Assembly (NCBI GenBank): GCA_017893485.1
Contig: CM030360.1
Location: 13,318,597-13,382,596, forward strand
DNA length: 64,000 nt
Reading direction: 5' to 3'
From: Hemerocallis citrina
Lineage: Eukaryota; Streptophyta; Magnoliopsida; Asparagales; Asphodelaceae
Shown: piece after piece, positions 12,069 through 22,559 of the stretch
Layout: each line of letters opens with the position of its first letter
Numbering within the stretch: the first letter of the stretch is position 1
Program-made: the position numbers and the translations under genes
The notes under the pieces: model-generated
Databases searched by the model: none
Told to the model about the DNA's origin: nothing
Seen by the model: the letters and a program-made list of their open reading frames with translations, nothing else

Positions 12069-12312
12069 ATCGACCAACACTTTGTCGACCAACTCAAGCG
12101 TCGACCAAGAGCTTCTTTGTCGACCAAAATCCCTTGGTCGACCAACGTGTGCATCGACCAAGTCTTGAAGTCCTCCGTCGACCAACACCTTGTCAACCAA
12201 CCCGATCATCGACCAAAAGCTTCTTCGTCAACCAAAATCTCTTCGTTAACTAACATGTGCGTCGACCATGTCTTCAAGTCCTCTGTCGACCAACATCTTG
12301 TTGTCGACCAAG
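12069..12312. repeat. 108-bp higher-order tandem repeat of GTCGACCAA units
   Basis: Two full 108-bp units start at 12069 and 12177, and a third begins at 12285 and degenerates by about 12312. Each unit holds six GTCGAC-type motifs (or point variants ATCGAC, GTCAAC, GTTAAC) with spacings 15, 16, 19, 18, 16 and 24; the same series recurs in both units. Looser copies (gttgacc, gtcgacc, ccgaccaa) continue to about 12440. The array lies 410-650 bp upstream of the TATA box at 12723. Confidence 0.85.
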
Positions 12313-12722
12313 CATTGTAGTTGACCTAGGGTTCAGTCGACCTAGGGTTTGGCTGACCAAGTGTTTGTCAACTTACTTTTTTTCTGTTGACCTTGGGTTT
12401 GGGCGACCTAGGATTTTAGCCGACCAAAGGCTTTTCAACCAAGTTTTTGCTTCGTCGTTTACTTCGTCGGTCCGCTTTTTCATCGACCCAGTATTGTGTT
12501 GTTCACTTATTTTGTCGATCAAGCATCTCGTCATTTGTTTCATTGAATCTCTCTTTCCTCGACCAAGCATTGTGTTTTTCACTTGTTTTTTCAATCAAGT
12601 ATTTCATCGATTAAGTGCCTTATTGGACAAGCATTTTGTTGATTTGGGTACTTAGTATTTCAACCATTGGATCTTGTGGGTGGCTCAGATGTTGCCACAT
12701 GACGATTTGATCTTAATGCGCC

Positions 12723-12730
12723 TATAAATA
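12723..12730 (+). promoter_or_regulatory. TATA box of the antisense gene
   Basis: tataaata in the context cctataaatagg, followed by a CT-rich leader typical of plant transcription starts (about 12755-12800). It is 219 bases upstream of the first ATG of the extra gene. Confidence 0.6.
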
Positions 12731-12948
12731 GGACCCAACCCCGCCCGTCTTTCTCACATTAGCTCATTTTCTTCTTCCACTTTCTCTCTTTAGAAATTTC
12801 TTTGAGAGCTACTCTCTCTAGCTCTTATGGTGTTTCGCTGGGCGGTGCTGGCAGTTTGCTTGGTTGTTTGACGGTGGTGCTTGCGTCAGTTACTTCTTTG
12901 GAGTTTTTTAGAGCTTGTTCAGGTAACTTATTGCAATTATTATAAGTT

Positions 12949-15084
12949 ATGTCTAGCATTTTGTCGAGCGACTCCTCTTCTATTTTGGGTCATTTAGAAG
13001 TAGACGATGATGTAGAGTCTTTTTGTTTTACTAGAGAGGAGAAGGGGAAGGATGTGGCTAGTCGTTCCACTATAGCGGAATCATTTGTTGACCTGATGAG
13101 AGATTTGGGGGTGTACTTGAGACACCGTTGTTCCTTGTTCCTGGGTTGATTAGACAGTACCCCGAATTGGATCAAGATTTTCTTCCGAACGGTATGGAAT
13201 ATTGCCGAGCTGGACCCAGTTCACACTACTGAGGCCAACTTTGTTCGCACGATCCTCAAGAGGGAGGAGCTTGCCATGATTATGACATCCTTTGGGATCC
13301 CACCCGAGTACGGTTAATTCTTGTCAGGTCCCTGAATTACGGGATGTCCAACGAGTTTTGTTTTCCCATGTGATGCCTTCCATGTCGGGATTCATCTACC
13401 TCTTCACCCCTTTGCCAGAGGGGTCTTTAATTGGTGTAAGTTGAGTCTGATGCATCTTATGCTAAATGCATGGAGGCACGTGGTGAGATTCGTCCTAAAG
13501 TGTCGTAGACTTAGAGCCGAGCTGAGTCTAATTGTTTTTAAGTAGCACTTTAAGATTGTCCAATTAAACAAGATGGAGGAGCGGTGGTATCTTTGCCCTC
13601 ATAGTAACCTGCAAGTGATTGGTGTTCCCGACTCGATCAAGTGTTGGAGGGAGAAGATCTTCATCTTTCGTAGCCCTAAAACGTGGGGAATTTCCATGAC
13701 ATGGGGGAGGACTGTTCTAATGACACTGAAGGTGGAGCCGACGGTGACAGCGGCTAAGAAGAGTTTTAGTGATACTCTTCTCGTGCAAAAGGCGTTGACA
13801 TGGCGAAATATCACTGAGGAAGTTCTCTTTGAGGGTGGTTCCTGGTGGGCCATAATATGATTTATCGCTTTCATTTCCTTTCATACTTGCAGTAATTAGT
13901 TAATGTTCTTGTTATTTGTCTTGCTTTGCATTGTGAGTTCTCATTCCCTTGTGTTCATTTTTACAGAGAAAGCAAAAATGGATTTTGATGACCAGATTGT
14001 CGATCAGGAGACTCTTCACAACTAGAGGGCTGATGAGCCATAGAAGCGTAAAAGGATAGCGAGTCACATTCCTACTTCGAAGACATCGGAGGGGCCCTCC
14101 GTTCCGGCCTCGACTGTTCCGCCAGAGATGCCTTTAGGGGCATCGTCTGGCATTATCGAAGGGGGTTCTTCCTTGGTGGCTATTGTAGCGGGTGCTATGT
14201 CTCTCCCCTAATTGCCCAGGCCACAAAGATTTCAGTGATGAACGGGAGATGATCCATGTTCCCAATTGGAGCGTGAAATAGCATGAGAGTTTTCTTGGTA
14301 ATTCGGTCGGCCTCTTGTATGGATGGGATCCGCCATCTCCTGACTCTAGCTGATCGGCAGAGTTTGAAGATGGAGCAGCCTGAGAGGTCCGTCCTGGAGA
14401 TCAATCGGGCCCAAATGATGGCATGTCTAGTATTTTTGAAGTGAAACTTTCATATTTCTCTTTTATAGATCAATGACTGAAAGTTTTTCTTCTTTATCTT
14501 AGATGGCTTGTCACTTCGTCCACTTTATCGAATTCTATGATGTCAAGGAGAAGGAGTAGAGGGTGTAGGTCTCCCATGCTAACGAGGAGAAGAAACGGGA
14601 TGTCAAGGGGCTCAAGGTGGAGTTGGAGGCAGCGAAGAAGAAGGGGGAGGATTTACACCGGAAGCTGAAGGCATCAGAGAAAAGAGAAGAAAAGTCATGC
14701 CAGAAGTTTGAGACGTCGGAGAAGAGGGTTGCAGATCTTGAGTCAGAGTTGCAGAAGGCGAAGGACGAGACAGACTTGGCGGTGAAGGCAACGAAGGTCA
14801 AGGTGGAGACTGAGGCCAAGGCTAGACTACATAACGTGATCGACAGGTCTTATGCTTGGGCTATCTCACACGTGTCTGAGCGTGTTCTCGAATTCATCGG
14901 GAAGGGGTACCATGTGAGGCTTCATTCTGAAGAAGCTCCCAGCGAGGATGGAGATAGGGAGGAGGGTGATGAGGACCGCACTCTTGTGGTGGGCGCAAAG
15001 AGTGGTTTTGGCAAGAAGGGTAATAGGAAGGAGGAGGCTAGGGGCTCCTTGCCTATAGTCCTGTCGAGGCAGGTGGATCCCTGA
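12949..15084 (+). pseudogene. extra gene (transposase_28 / 'putative gypsy type transposon' family) antisense to the Tat element
   Basis: Starts at ATG 12949 with a Ser/Asp-rich N-terminus. After a frameshift near 13110, the frame near 13380 shows the hallmark GIHLPLHPFARGVFNW, then LMLNAWRHVVRFVLKCR (about 13455), then WREKIFIFRSPKTWG (about 13648), the pattern of the Pfam transposase_28 domain. Apparent introns lie at about 13850-13966 (ending tttttacag) and 14420-14502 (ending tatcttag). The last part (14560-15084) is a lysine/glutamate-rich coiled coil with an acidic tail. Several stops (for example near 13540 and 14025) make it a pseudogene. Function is unknown; in Tat elements such genes are accessory ORFs transcribed against the retroelement. 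A clear TATA box lies upstream. Confidence 0.65.
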
Positions 15085-15449
15085 TTCCTCTTTCGCGCTT
15101 TAGTTGCTCTCGCTTTGATTCTTTGCATGATGCTATATAGTGGACTGGCCACTGCATCCTTGTATCTTCTATTTTAGTTGATGAAAACGCTTCCTTGCTT
15201 ATTAATACTTATGGATCGTTTTGGCCTACTTGGAGTTATTCTAATTGAGATATCTTAATGTTTATTTCTTTTGTGATTGTATCCTCTGCACTGTCGATGT
15301 GGAGATAAATCTTTCATCCTTCTCGTTGGGAGATAGTTGCACTTATCAGGGGGGATACCCGAGGCGGTGAGCTTGAGCAACTTCGCAACAGGCTACGCAT
15401 AACAGAATTAGTGCTCAATCATTTATGCAATCATTCAGATGACAAATGA

Positions 15450-15698
15450 TTGGCGATGCTTCGTCTTAAGTCAATGTTAGTTGAAAGGGACTATGAGCTA
15501 ACTCTTTTGTGTGTCAATCGTCTCGTCGGCATGCCCTTGCCCCCCGAAAGGACAAACAACAGTATTGAGGAGTGTGCTCTGCTTAGGGAGGTGCTTGTTG
15601 AGAGGAATCTAGAGGTATACCATCTCCAAGAAAGGCTTGGGGGACTCGCCCGGCCAGCACCTCAGTACTTTTGTTGTTGGAGCGGGAAAGATAGTTGA
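15450..15698 (+). pseudogene. leucine-rich ORF remnant downstream of the extra gene
   Basis: A frame of about 80 codons with charged, leucine-rich composition (ALLREVLVERNLEVYHLQERL near the middle), apparently helical. It could be a decayed last exon of the extra gene or a chance frame. No domain is recognised. Confidence 0.3.
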
Positions 15699-16230
15699 CA
15701 GAGCGGAACCGCAGTTAGAAGGGTTGCCTCAATTACATGGGTGGCCCCTCGTTACCCTGGTGATGCGCAGAGCGAGGCGACCATGTTGTCAAGTTTGGTT
15801 TCTACCCGAGGAGGGCCGCGTGTGTCGGGTTATAGCCTCCAGATTCAGTCGGCAGGGTTGGAGCTTCCTACCAATAGTTCAAGCGACCCAGGAGAGGTGG
15901 TGTATGGCAGAAGGCCTGCGAGGAGGATTTTGTCCCTTAGGAGGAACATCCCTCTCCACATTGATGGAAGGACGACATGTAGATCAACTTGCACTACTAC
16001 TATACCACTTAGCGTTTTCACCGAACCATTATAGTGATGCTTATACATGAAGTGTAGACTCATTGTAATTTAGCAGTTGTAATAAGTCTCATAAACCTGT
16101 GCTTGTAAACTTTGGTAATGATACTAGGCACAAGACATAGATCCGTTATAATTCAGCAGTTGTAAAGAAACTTTTTATTTGTGGGATGAAAGATCTTTTA
16201 TACTCTTAGGCCTTATCTTTGATTCATCGT

Positions 16231-16850
16231 CTTAAGGATTAGCTAGTCGTAGGAACAGCTCTAGCCTCCAGGGAGGAGTTGGGCTCCGGGCATGCCGTTT
16301 TGTGCTTAGCTAGTTGTAGGAGCAACTCTAGGAGGAAGTTGGACTCTGAACTTGCTGTATGGGTCCTCCAACGAATTGTGAGAGTAGACTCAAGTGGTGA
16401 GTTGAGCTCCAAACTTGTTTGTTTGTAGGTTTGTCGGAGCAACTGCAATTCATGATTAGAAACCTCTAATCCGTCTTTAAGGGTTTTAACAAGGTTCAGG
16501 AATAAATCAAATGGAAATTTGAGTTCTGAACTTACTTGATTGCAGGTTGCTAAAGCAACTCTGACCCATGGGTATGAATTCCGAACTTGTTGTTTAGGGG
16601 GTTAACATGTTGCAGGAGCAGATATAATGGTGCGTTGAGCTTTGAACGTGCTTGAGTGCAAGTTGCTAGAGCAACTCTGAGCCATGAGTATGGACTCTGA
16701 ACTTGTTGCTGAAGGTATTGACGAGTTGCAGGACACTGTCAAATGGCGAGTTGAGCTCTGAATTTGCTTCATTGCAAATTGTTAGAGCAACTCCAAGTCA
16801 TGGGTATGGATTCCAAACTCATCTCATAAGAAGCTTCTAATGAGTTTTTG
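16231..16850. repeat. degenerate tandem repeats, 3' region of the Tat element
   Basis: Imperfect repeats of roughly 100 bases recur with the theme gttgcaggagcaactctgag, a purine-rich spacer, and gctctgaacttg (near 16265, 16340, 16390, 16515, 16660, 16745). Related short repeats (gcagttgtaa) lie at 16070 and 16160. Retand-type elements are known to amplify tandem repeats here. Confidence 0.6.
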
Positions 16851-17056
16851 ATACCGTTTTTAGGAGTAAGCTTGGTGTTTAACTCATTGTTTGCATCCAG
16901 AGAATTGTACAAGATGCTTGAAAAAATAAATGGTGAATTTTTATTGAAAAAATAAACTAAGTGGTTGCTTTCATTGGTAGCCTTTATTACATGTTGTGGC
17001 CGTTATAAGTGTCAGTCTTATTACAAATTAAAAAATTTACTACTAAGAGATGACGT

Positions 17057-17101
17057 TTAGGTGTCCTCGATGTACTTCTTAAGATGTTCGACATTCCATG
17101 T
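17057..17101 (-). pseudogene. C-terminal tail of Tat integrase, displaced by a solo LTR
   Basis: The minus-strand frame reads WNVEHLKKYIEDT then stop, which matches the conserved end of Tat-lineage Pol (W-N-x-x-x-L-K-K-Y). The rest of the integrase C-terminus lies 3.5 kb away, right of 20600, so the intervening sequence is an insertion. Confidence 0.65.
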
Positions 17102-17240
17102 GTAATATCCCCAAAATAATTAGCAATTATTTTGGTATAACAATATTGTTTACATAATAGTATTGCATTATTTTACAACAATAGTGTGCTAATAAATTGT
17201 ATTTACATATATATTACAAGCATTTGCATATATATATATA

Positions 17241-17410
17241 GTAAAAGGGATATGAGCAACTTGCTCATTTAATAAATGAGCAATTGATGAGGTAGCATGC
17301 ATGTGATACATTGAGTATCTAACCACTTTTAAGATTTTCCAATTACATGCATGCCACATCATCACTTGCTCATTTACTAAATGAGCAAATTGCTCATACC
17401 CCTTTTTCCC
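17241..17410. mobile_element. foldback MITE 1
   Basis: A 170-bp element whose ends are inverted repeats of about 60 bp: 17245-17306 pairs with 17346-17406, with the shared core tatgagcaa..tgctcattta. It lies between TA tracts, so its target duplication cannot be read. It has no coding capacity. Confidence 0.75.
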
Positions 17411-17425
17411 ATATATATATATATG

Positions 17426-17599
17426 GGAAATGCTCAGTTGAAAATGCAAATGTATGTGAAAACGTGGAAAACCACTTAGGCCGTTGTTGGAAACAACGGC
17501 CTAAGTTATAATGCATTATAACCTAGGCCATTATTTCCAACAACGGCCTAGGCTTGTTTTCACGTTTTCCATAACATCTGCATTTTCAACTGAGCATTT

Positions 17600-17601
<2 letters not shown>
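17426..17601. mobile_element. foldback MITE 2 with an internal perfect palindrome
   Basis: The ends ggaaatgctcagttgaaaat and its complement form inverted repeats of about 27 bp with one mismatch. Inside, 17475-17505 is a self-complementary hairpin (cttaggccgttgttg arm), and a second, imperfect copy of the arm follows at 17513-17553. The element lies in TA repeats right beside MITE 1, so its target site is hidden. Confidence 0.75.
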
Positions 17602-17648
<47 letters not shown>

Positions 17649-17787
17649 TTATGAACCATGCATACATACATACATATGGATTATTGGATGATAATCAACC
17701 ACATCACCTACTTTCATCCACACATTCAACCTAACCCCCACCCTCCTAACCCTACCCTTGGCCGACCATTTCTCCACCTAACCCCCT

Positions 17788-17836
<49 letters not shown>

Positions 17837-17999
17837 ATTATGAACCATGCATACATACATACATATGGATTATTGGATGATAATCAACTACATCACCTAC
17901 TCTCATCCACACATTCAACCTAACCCTCCCCACCTAACCCTAACCCCCACCCTCCTAACCCTACCCTTGGCTGGCCATTTCTCCACCTAACCCCTTCCC
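17602..17999. repeat. tandem duplication with (TA)n tracts
   Basis: A (TA)n tract plus about 145 bp of sequence (cattatgaaccatgcatac onward) at about 17602-17790 is repeated at about 17791-17999 with few changes. The second copy has an extra ccccacctaaccctaa stretch. Confidence 0.85.
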
Positions 18000-20609
18000 T
18001 CATACATATGTGTGAGTATGTGTATGAAAGAAAAAAGAAAACCTAACTCATTTCTTCTTCTTCCTAGTTCATTTTTCCAATCCAATTTCCAACTATCTCC
18101 TATACTTTTCTATATTACTCTTCATGCCAATATTGATTCCATATTCTCCTAATAAATTCTATAAGCTAGATGAGTAAGAAAAGAAGCAATCAAGGTAGAA
18201 GGAGAAGAGCATACTAGAGAAGCTTGGAGCTTGGAGTTTCATCTTGTATACACTTGAGGTGGATGTTCTTCAACCCTTATGGCTATTGATTGTGTGTTGA
18301 TTGTATGTAGATTTCGTATAGTGATGAATATTAGATTGTGTGTAGTGATGGTAAATAGTTTGTTAGATTAGCTACATGGTGCATATTTATGTATAGATGG
18401 AATTGTGGTCAAAATGTTTTGGATAAAATTAGGTTTCAACTCCGAAAATCATTACTCCTTGAATGTAAGAAATTTAGGGTTGAATTTTTTATGGTAGCAT
18501 CTCATATGTGTCTAGAACATCTCTGCAAGATTTCATAACTTTTGAATAATATCTGATATTTTAATCAACTCCGAAATCATCGCTGGTCCAGAACTTGTTC
18601 TAAGTTCTGTCTTGATTTTGCATACCAAGTCAAAAAATTCAGATCTCACTGAATATTTGGAAAAGACAAAAATTTTATATGTGATACTCATGTTTCTAGT
18701 TCATTCATACCAAAATTTATGCATTTTTGACTTCATTTATTATTTAAATAAAATCCAAAATTGCAACTGGTTCACGGTTTTATTAGTTGCTGGTAATTTG
18801 TATACCTTTCAGTCCTTGATCATTTTAGCATCTTAAATGAAGTATTTTGAGAAAATTCCAATTAAGAAATTGCAGTGGACTCATTGACCTTTCTTTAGAA
18901 CCTAAGATATATCGAAATTCCAAGAAGAGGATGATTATTGGTGATTTTTACAAGTTGCGGAAGCTGCGTTTTAGATTTGAACTTGCTGTTTTGGGCATGT
19001 GCAAGTTGTCATCTCTTTAGGATTTTTTAAAAACCTTAGAAATGTTGTTTATTAATTTTTAATTTATGTTATGATATATAGTGAGTTGTGTAAGATTATA
19101 TTTTAAGTTTGCACATGTAAGTGTGCGATGAAATGCTTGTATATGTTTAAGTATGAGTACATGATATATGGTTGTATGTTGGGATGTGCGAGTTGTTATT
19201 GTTTGGGTTCGAATAACCCTTGGAACGGGTTCAAGAAGAGCTCGTCAATAGCCATGTTATTATTTGGTGTCCATCATTCTGAAGTGTTGATGGTTGTTGT
19301 TCAATTGGAGGCCTAGTTAGGCCTTAGTTGGGCCTTAGTTGGGCCTTAGTTGAGATTAGCTGATTAGTAATCTAAGAGTTTCGTCCAATTGCTTTACTCT
19401 TAGAATGTGATGATAGATGAATTGGCTGGATTTATTTTCGAGGAAGATAAGATTGGTGGGGTATGCTAGTTCTAAATCATGTGATCATCGTCTGTTAGGA
19501 CATGCACTAGTTGGGCGTGCACTCACACATCAAGGGGACACGTGCGGTGTCATCTCTTCTGAGACACGTGTGACATTATCTCGAATGTTAATTTCTGAAA
19601 TTTAGTGACGAGAGCGGGACGCGTATGTAAGTCACAAGTCCTGTCAGAACTTAGAGGATGGATCCTTAAGTTATCGTCTATGTTCTGGGGTATTTGTACG
19701 AATTAGATGCAAGAGTTAAACTTTGTGTCTCTTTGCAGAGCAGGAGAGGCTCTACGCTTCGCCTTGTGTTTGGATAACTTTTGGTATGGTTTGGGAGTGA
19801 AGAAAGACCACTGGTTCCGACGAGGCTGAATGATCACCGACCTTTCAGGAAGTGAAGAAACACCACCGGTCCCATGCGGAGTGGAGAAAGACCACTGGTC
19901 CTAGCATAATAAAATGATCACCAGACTGCTCGGGAATGGAGAGAGACCACCGGTCCGCAGTAGTGGCAGATAGACCGCATAAACTGCAACCTTACGAGTC
20001 ACTAGATTCATATGAAAAGTAGAAAAGAGTACAAGAGTTTGGTGCATAACGAGGGATCGAACCCTGTGATCTGGAGACTACAAACTCTTTAGAAAGTATA
20101 CAGTATGAGATGCATATGTTACCATTGAAGTTGCATTTAAAAAAGTATGTAGTATGGGATGCATACGTTTCTAAATGAATTGCATTAGAGTAAGTGCATT
20201 GTGTGCATTTGGAATTGTGCATTAGACACTACGGCATAGTATACACTGACACTTGTGGTTTGACTTCACGTTTTTCCTTTTTGCATTAAATATTTGTTGT
20301 TCAGAATTATGGAGATCGCTGGTTTTATCAACATTGCATTAGTTGCATTTAACTGACGTGCCCACAGGTGGTTAGTGTGCAGGACTATCTGATCGTAGGA
20401 ACAGGGGACGCAAGTTGTGTGGAGCATTCAAGTGAAAGGCATAGATTGTATAGTGAAATTCATTGATGTAATTTATGATGTAACTTATTGTAAGCAACTT
20501 GTACATTATAATACTCTGGGATGTAAATAAAAGTTTTTAATTTCCTTTAACTTTTTGTGTTGTGTACTCATTGAAGTAACGATTCTGGGTATGTGTCACG
20601 AGTTTTCAG

Positions 20610-21872
20610 TGTGCAGAACTTGGGGAGCTATACCAGTTCTTGGTATCTCCCCCCCTCCCCCCCCAATGTATTCAAGTCCGTAGGCCCCTGGGCGGACCAC
20701 TTGGGAGACCCTGTACGACCACTACCAGTTGGGAGCGAGCTTTCCTTTCCTACACAAGTCGGATATTTCAAGTTTTTGCAAGATGGGGTCTCCCTCGTTT
20801 AGATTAGTCGAGAGGACCTTCTTGTTATATAATTTCTCGACCCATTGTTGGTAGATGTTTCTCCGTATATCAAACTTTTCCTGTACTTCTTTAATGAAAT
20901 CGAGGTTGGTTCGTAGGTTATTGGATTTTTTCTCTTCGTTGAATGAGAGGAGGCGAGGGGATGGCAATCCGACTTCAAAGGGGTTGAGTGCTTTTGAGAT
21001 GTAGGCGAGGTTGAACGGTGATTCTCCAGTTAGGGTTCTCTTCGTTGTTCTGTAGGAACATAGTACGCTTGGTAATTCTTTGACCCACAATCCCCTTTGC
21101 AGCCTTGCCTAGCCTCTTTTTGAGGCTGTTTAGAACATGTTGATTGACAGCTTGGCCATTGGTTTGGGGATGTGAGATGGATGAGAAGCGATGGGTGATC
21201 CCTAGATCGACACAGAGTTGGCAAAATCCTTTACCAGTGAACTGTGTTCCATTATCAGAGACTAATATGCGGGGAATGCCAAACCTGAATACTATGTTTT
21301 TCCAAAAGAATTGCTGAACTTTCTGCTTGGTGATGGTGGCCAGTGCTTTCGCCTCGACCCATTTGTGAAGTAGTCGATGGCTACCACTAGGAAGGTCTTC
21401 CTCCCGCTGGTGGAAACGGTCCAAGGAAGTCCATTCCCCACATGGCGAAGGGGATATGCTCGACATGGAATTAACAATTAAGGATTGCTTGGAGCACTCG
21501 TTTGATGGCCAAGTACTTTTGGCAAGGGTTACACTGGTGGACATATTCTTGGGCATCATTGAGTAGTGTGGGCCAATAACACCCATGATTGAGGATCTTG
21601 CATGCGAGGGACTTCGCTCCTTGGTGGCAACTATTGATTCCTTCGTGTTGTTTCCTGATGGTGTACTGTGCTTCTTCAGGAAAGAGGCATCTCAAGTAAG
21701 GCATGCCGTCAACTAGAGTATAAGATCGTTTATATAGAATTCCCTCCACAATAGTGTATCTTTTAGCCCTTGTTCGGATCTTTCTTGCTTCTTTGTGGTC
21801 TTCAGGGAGGATTACCTTGTCAAAAAAGTCGACCAAGGGTTTCATCCAACATTCTTCAAATGTTTTGGGCAA
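20610..21872 (-). pseudogene. Tat-lineage integrase (decayed)
   Basis: Minus strand. The zinc-binding region lies at 21872-21480 (EEAQYTIRKQHEG, then YWPTLLNDA, then CNPCQKY; H-H-C-C order, first His region weakened). The catalytic core follows at about 21450-21100 (GRKTFLVVAIDYFT, then FGIPRILVSDNGTQF, then HPQTNGQA where the catalytic Glu of the DD35E triad is expected next but reads Val). The C-terminal region at 21090-20610 includes SYRTTKRTLTGESPFNLAY and KGKLAPNW. At least three frameshifts break it. The preceding RT and RNase H are missing: protease-side sequence ends within the RT N-terminal leader near 21880. Confidence 0.75.
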
Positions 21873-22440
21873 TGAGTTGCTCTTTGAGTTGAATAGGGAG
21901 AGCTTTGCTTACCCGGAAACACTTAGCCTCCTCTTGAAAGAAATGGATCTCCTCTAATTCTTCCACTGGCTCAGAGCTTATGTGACTCACTTCCGGCGGT
22001 AGTTCGATGACATCGAGTGGAAGAACGGAGGACCCCATTGTGGCAGTATAGCATGCTCGTACTGGCTCTTGGCTTCCTACAACTTGTCCTACGCCAGCTG
22101 TTGTGGGGAATTTCATTTTCATGTGGAATATGGAGTCAACTGCATGGAAAGCAGCCAAACCTAGACGACCAAATATAGCGTTGTACGCAATTTTGACATC
22201 GACTACCATAAAGTCTAGTGTCGTTGTTCGAGTAGTGGGGGGCTTTTTCTGCTGTTCCATCAAGTGTGATGATTCCCTCAACTTGAACGGGGGCACCTAA
22301 GAACCCGTCGAGTGTGTAGTCAGCTAGCCCGAGTTGGTCTCAGGAGAGCTTGAGATCGTCAAAAGTGTCCATGAAGAGAATGTTCACAGAGCTTCCGTTA
22401 TCTACAAGGATGCGTCGCTCCTCATGATTCGCCATGAAAA
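21873..22440 (-). pseudogene. Tat-lineage protease (decayed)
   Basis: Minus strand. The frame reads ILVDNGSSVNILF at about 22405-22365, the retropepsin motif of the Tat group (D-N-G in place of D-T-G is usual there). After a stop near 22338 and a frameshift near 22255 comes LDFMVVDVKIAYNAIFGRLG at about 22225-22165, the conserved end of Tat proteases. It then runs into a Glu-rich linker and LPIQLKEQLIAQ, where RT should begin, but instead the integrase zinc-binding region follows. Confidence 0.75.
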
Positions 22441-22559
22441 TGCTTATAACCAATGAATTGCAGTGAGGCATCCTGACGTCATCTAAATCTTTATCGGAAA
22501 AAAAGACACAAGAACTCCTAAGCTTTTGGTAGGCGGGATGTCATGCACTGAGTTCACCT

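Larger units (their letters stand above)
17102..20594 (+). mobile_element. Tekay-like solo LTR inserted in the Tat integrase end
   Basis: Opens tgtaatatcccc and closes near gggtatgtgtca, a diverged form of the tgtaatacccc / ggggcgttaca ends of the Tekay LTRs. Its 3' half shares landmarks with them: tatgtagtatgggatgcata near 20147 and ctgacgtgcccacag near 20353. Length is about 3.49 kb, inflated by two foldback elements, TA tracts and a 187-bp duplication. No primer-binding site follows and Tat coding sequence lies on both sides, so it is a solo LTR. Target duplications were not convincing, so each end may be off by a few bases. Confidence 0.65.

Noticed and set aside
12030..12440. Regular short repeats resembling a CRISPR array
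   Set aside because: Plant nuclear DNA; the repeat is a 6-9 bp palindrome with spacers that themselves repeat every 108 bp, so it is a higher-order tandem repeat.
20593..20802. Plus-strand frame after the solo LTR
   Set aside because: Antisense of the Tat integrase C-terminus.
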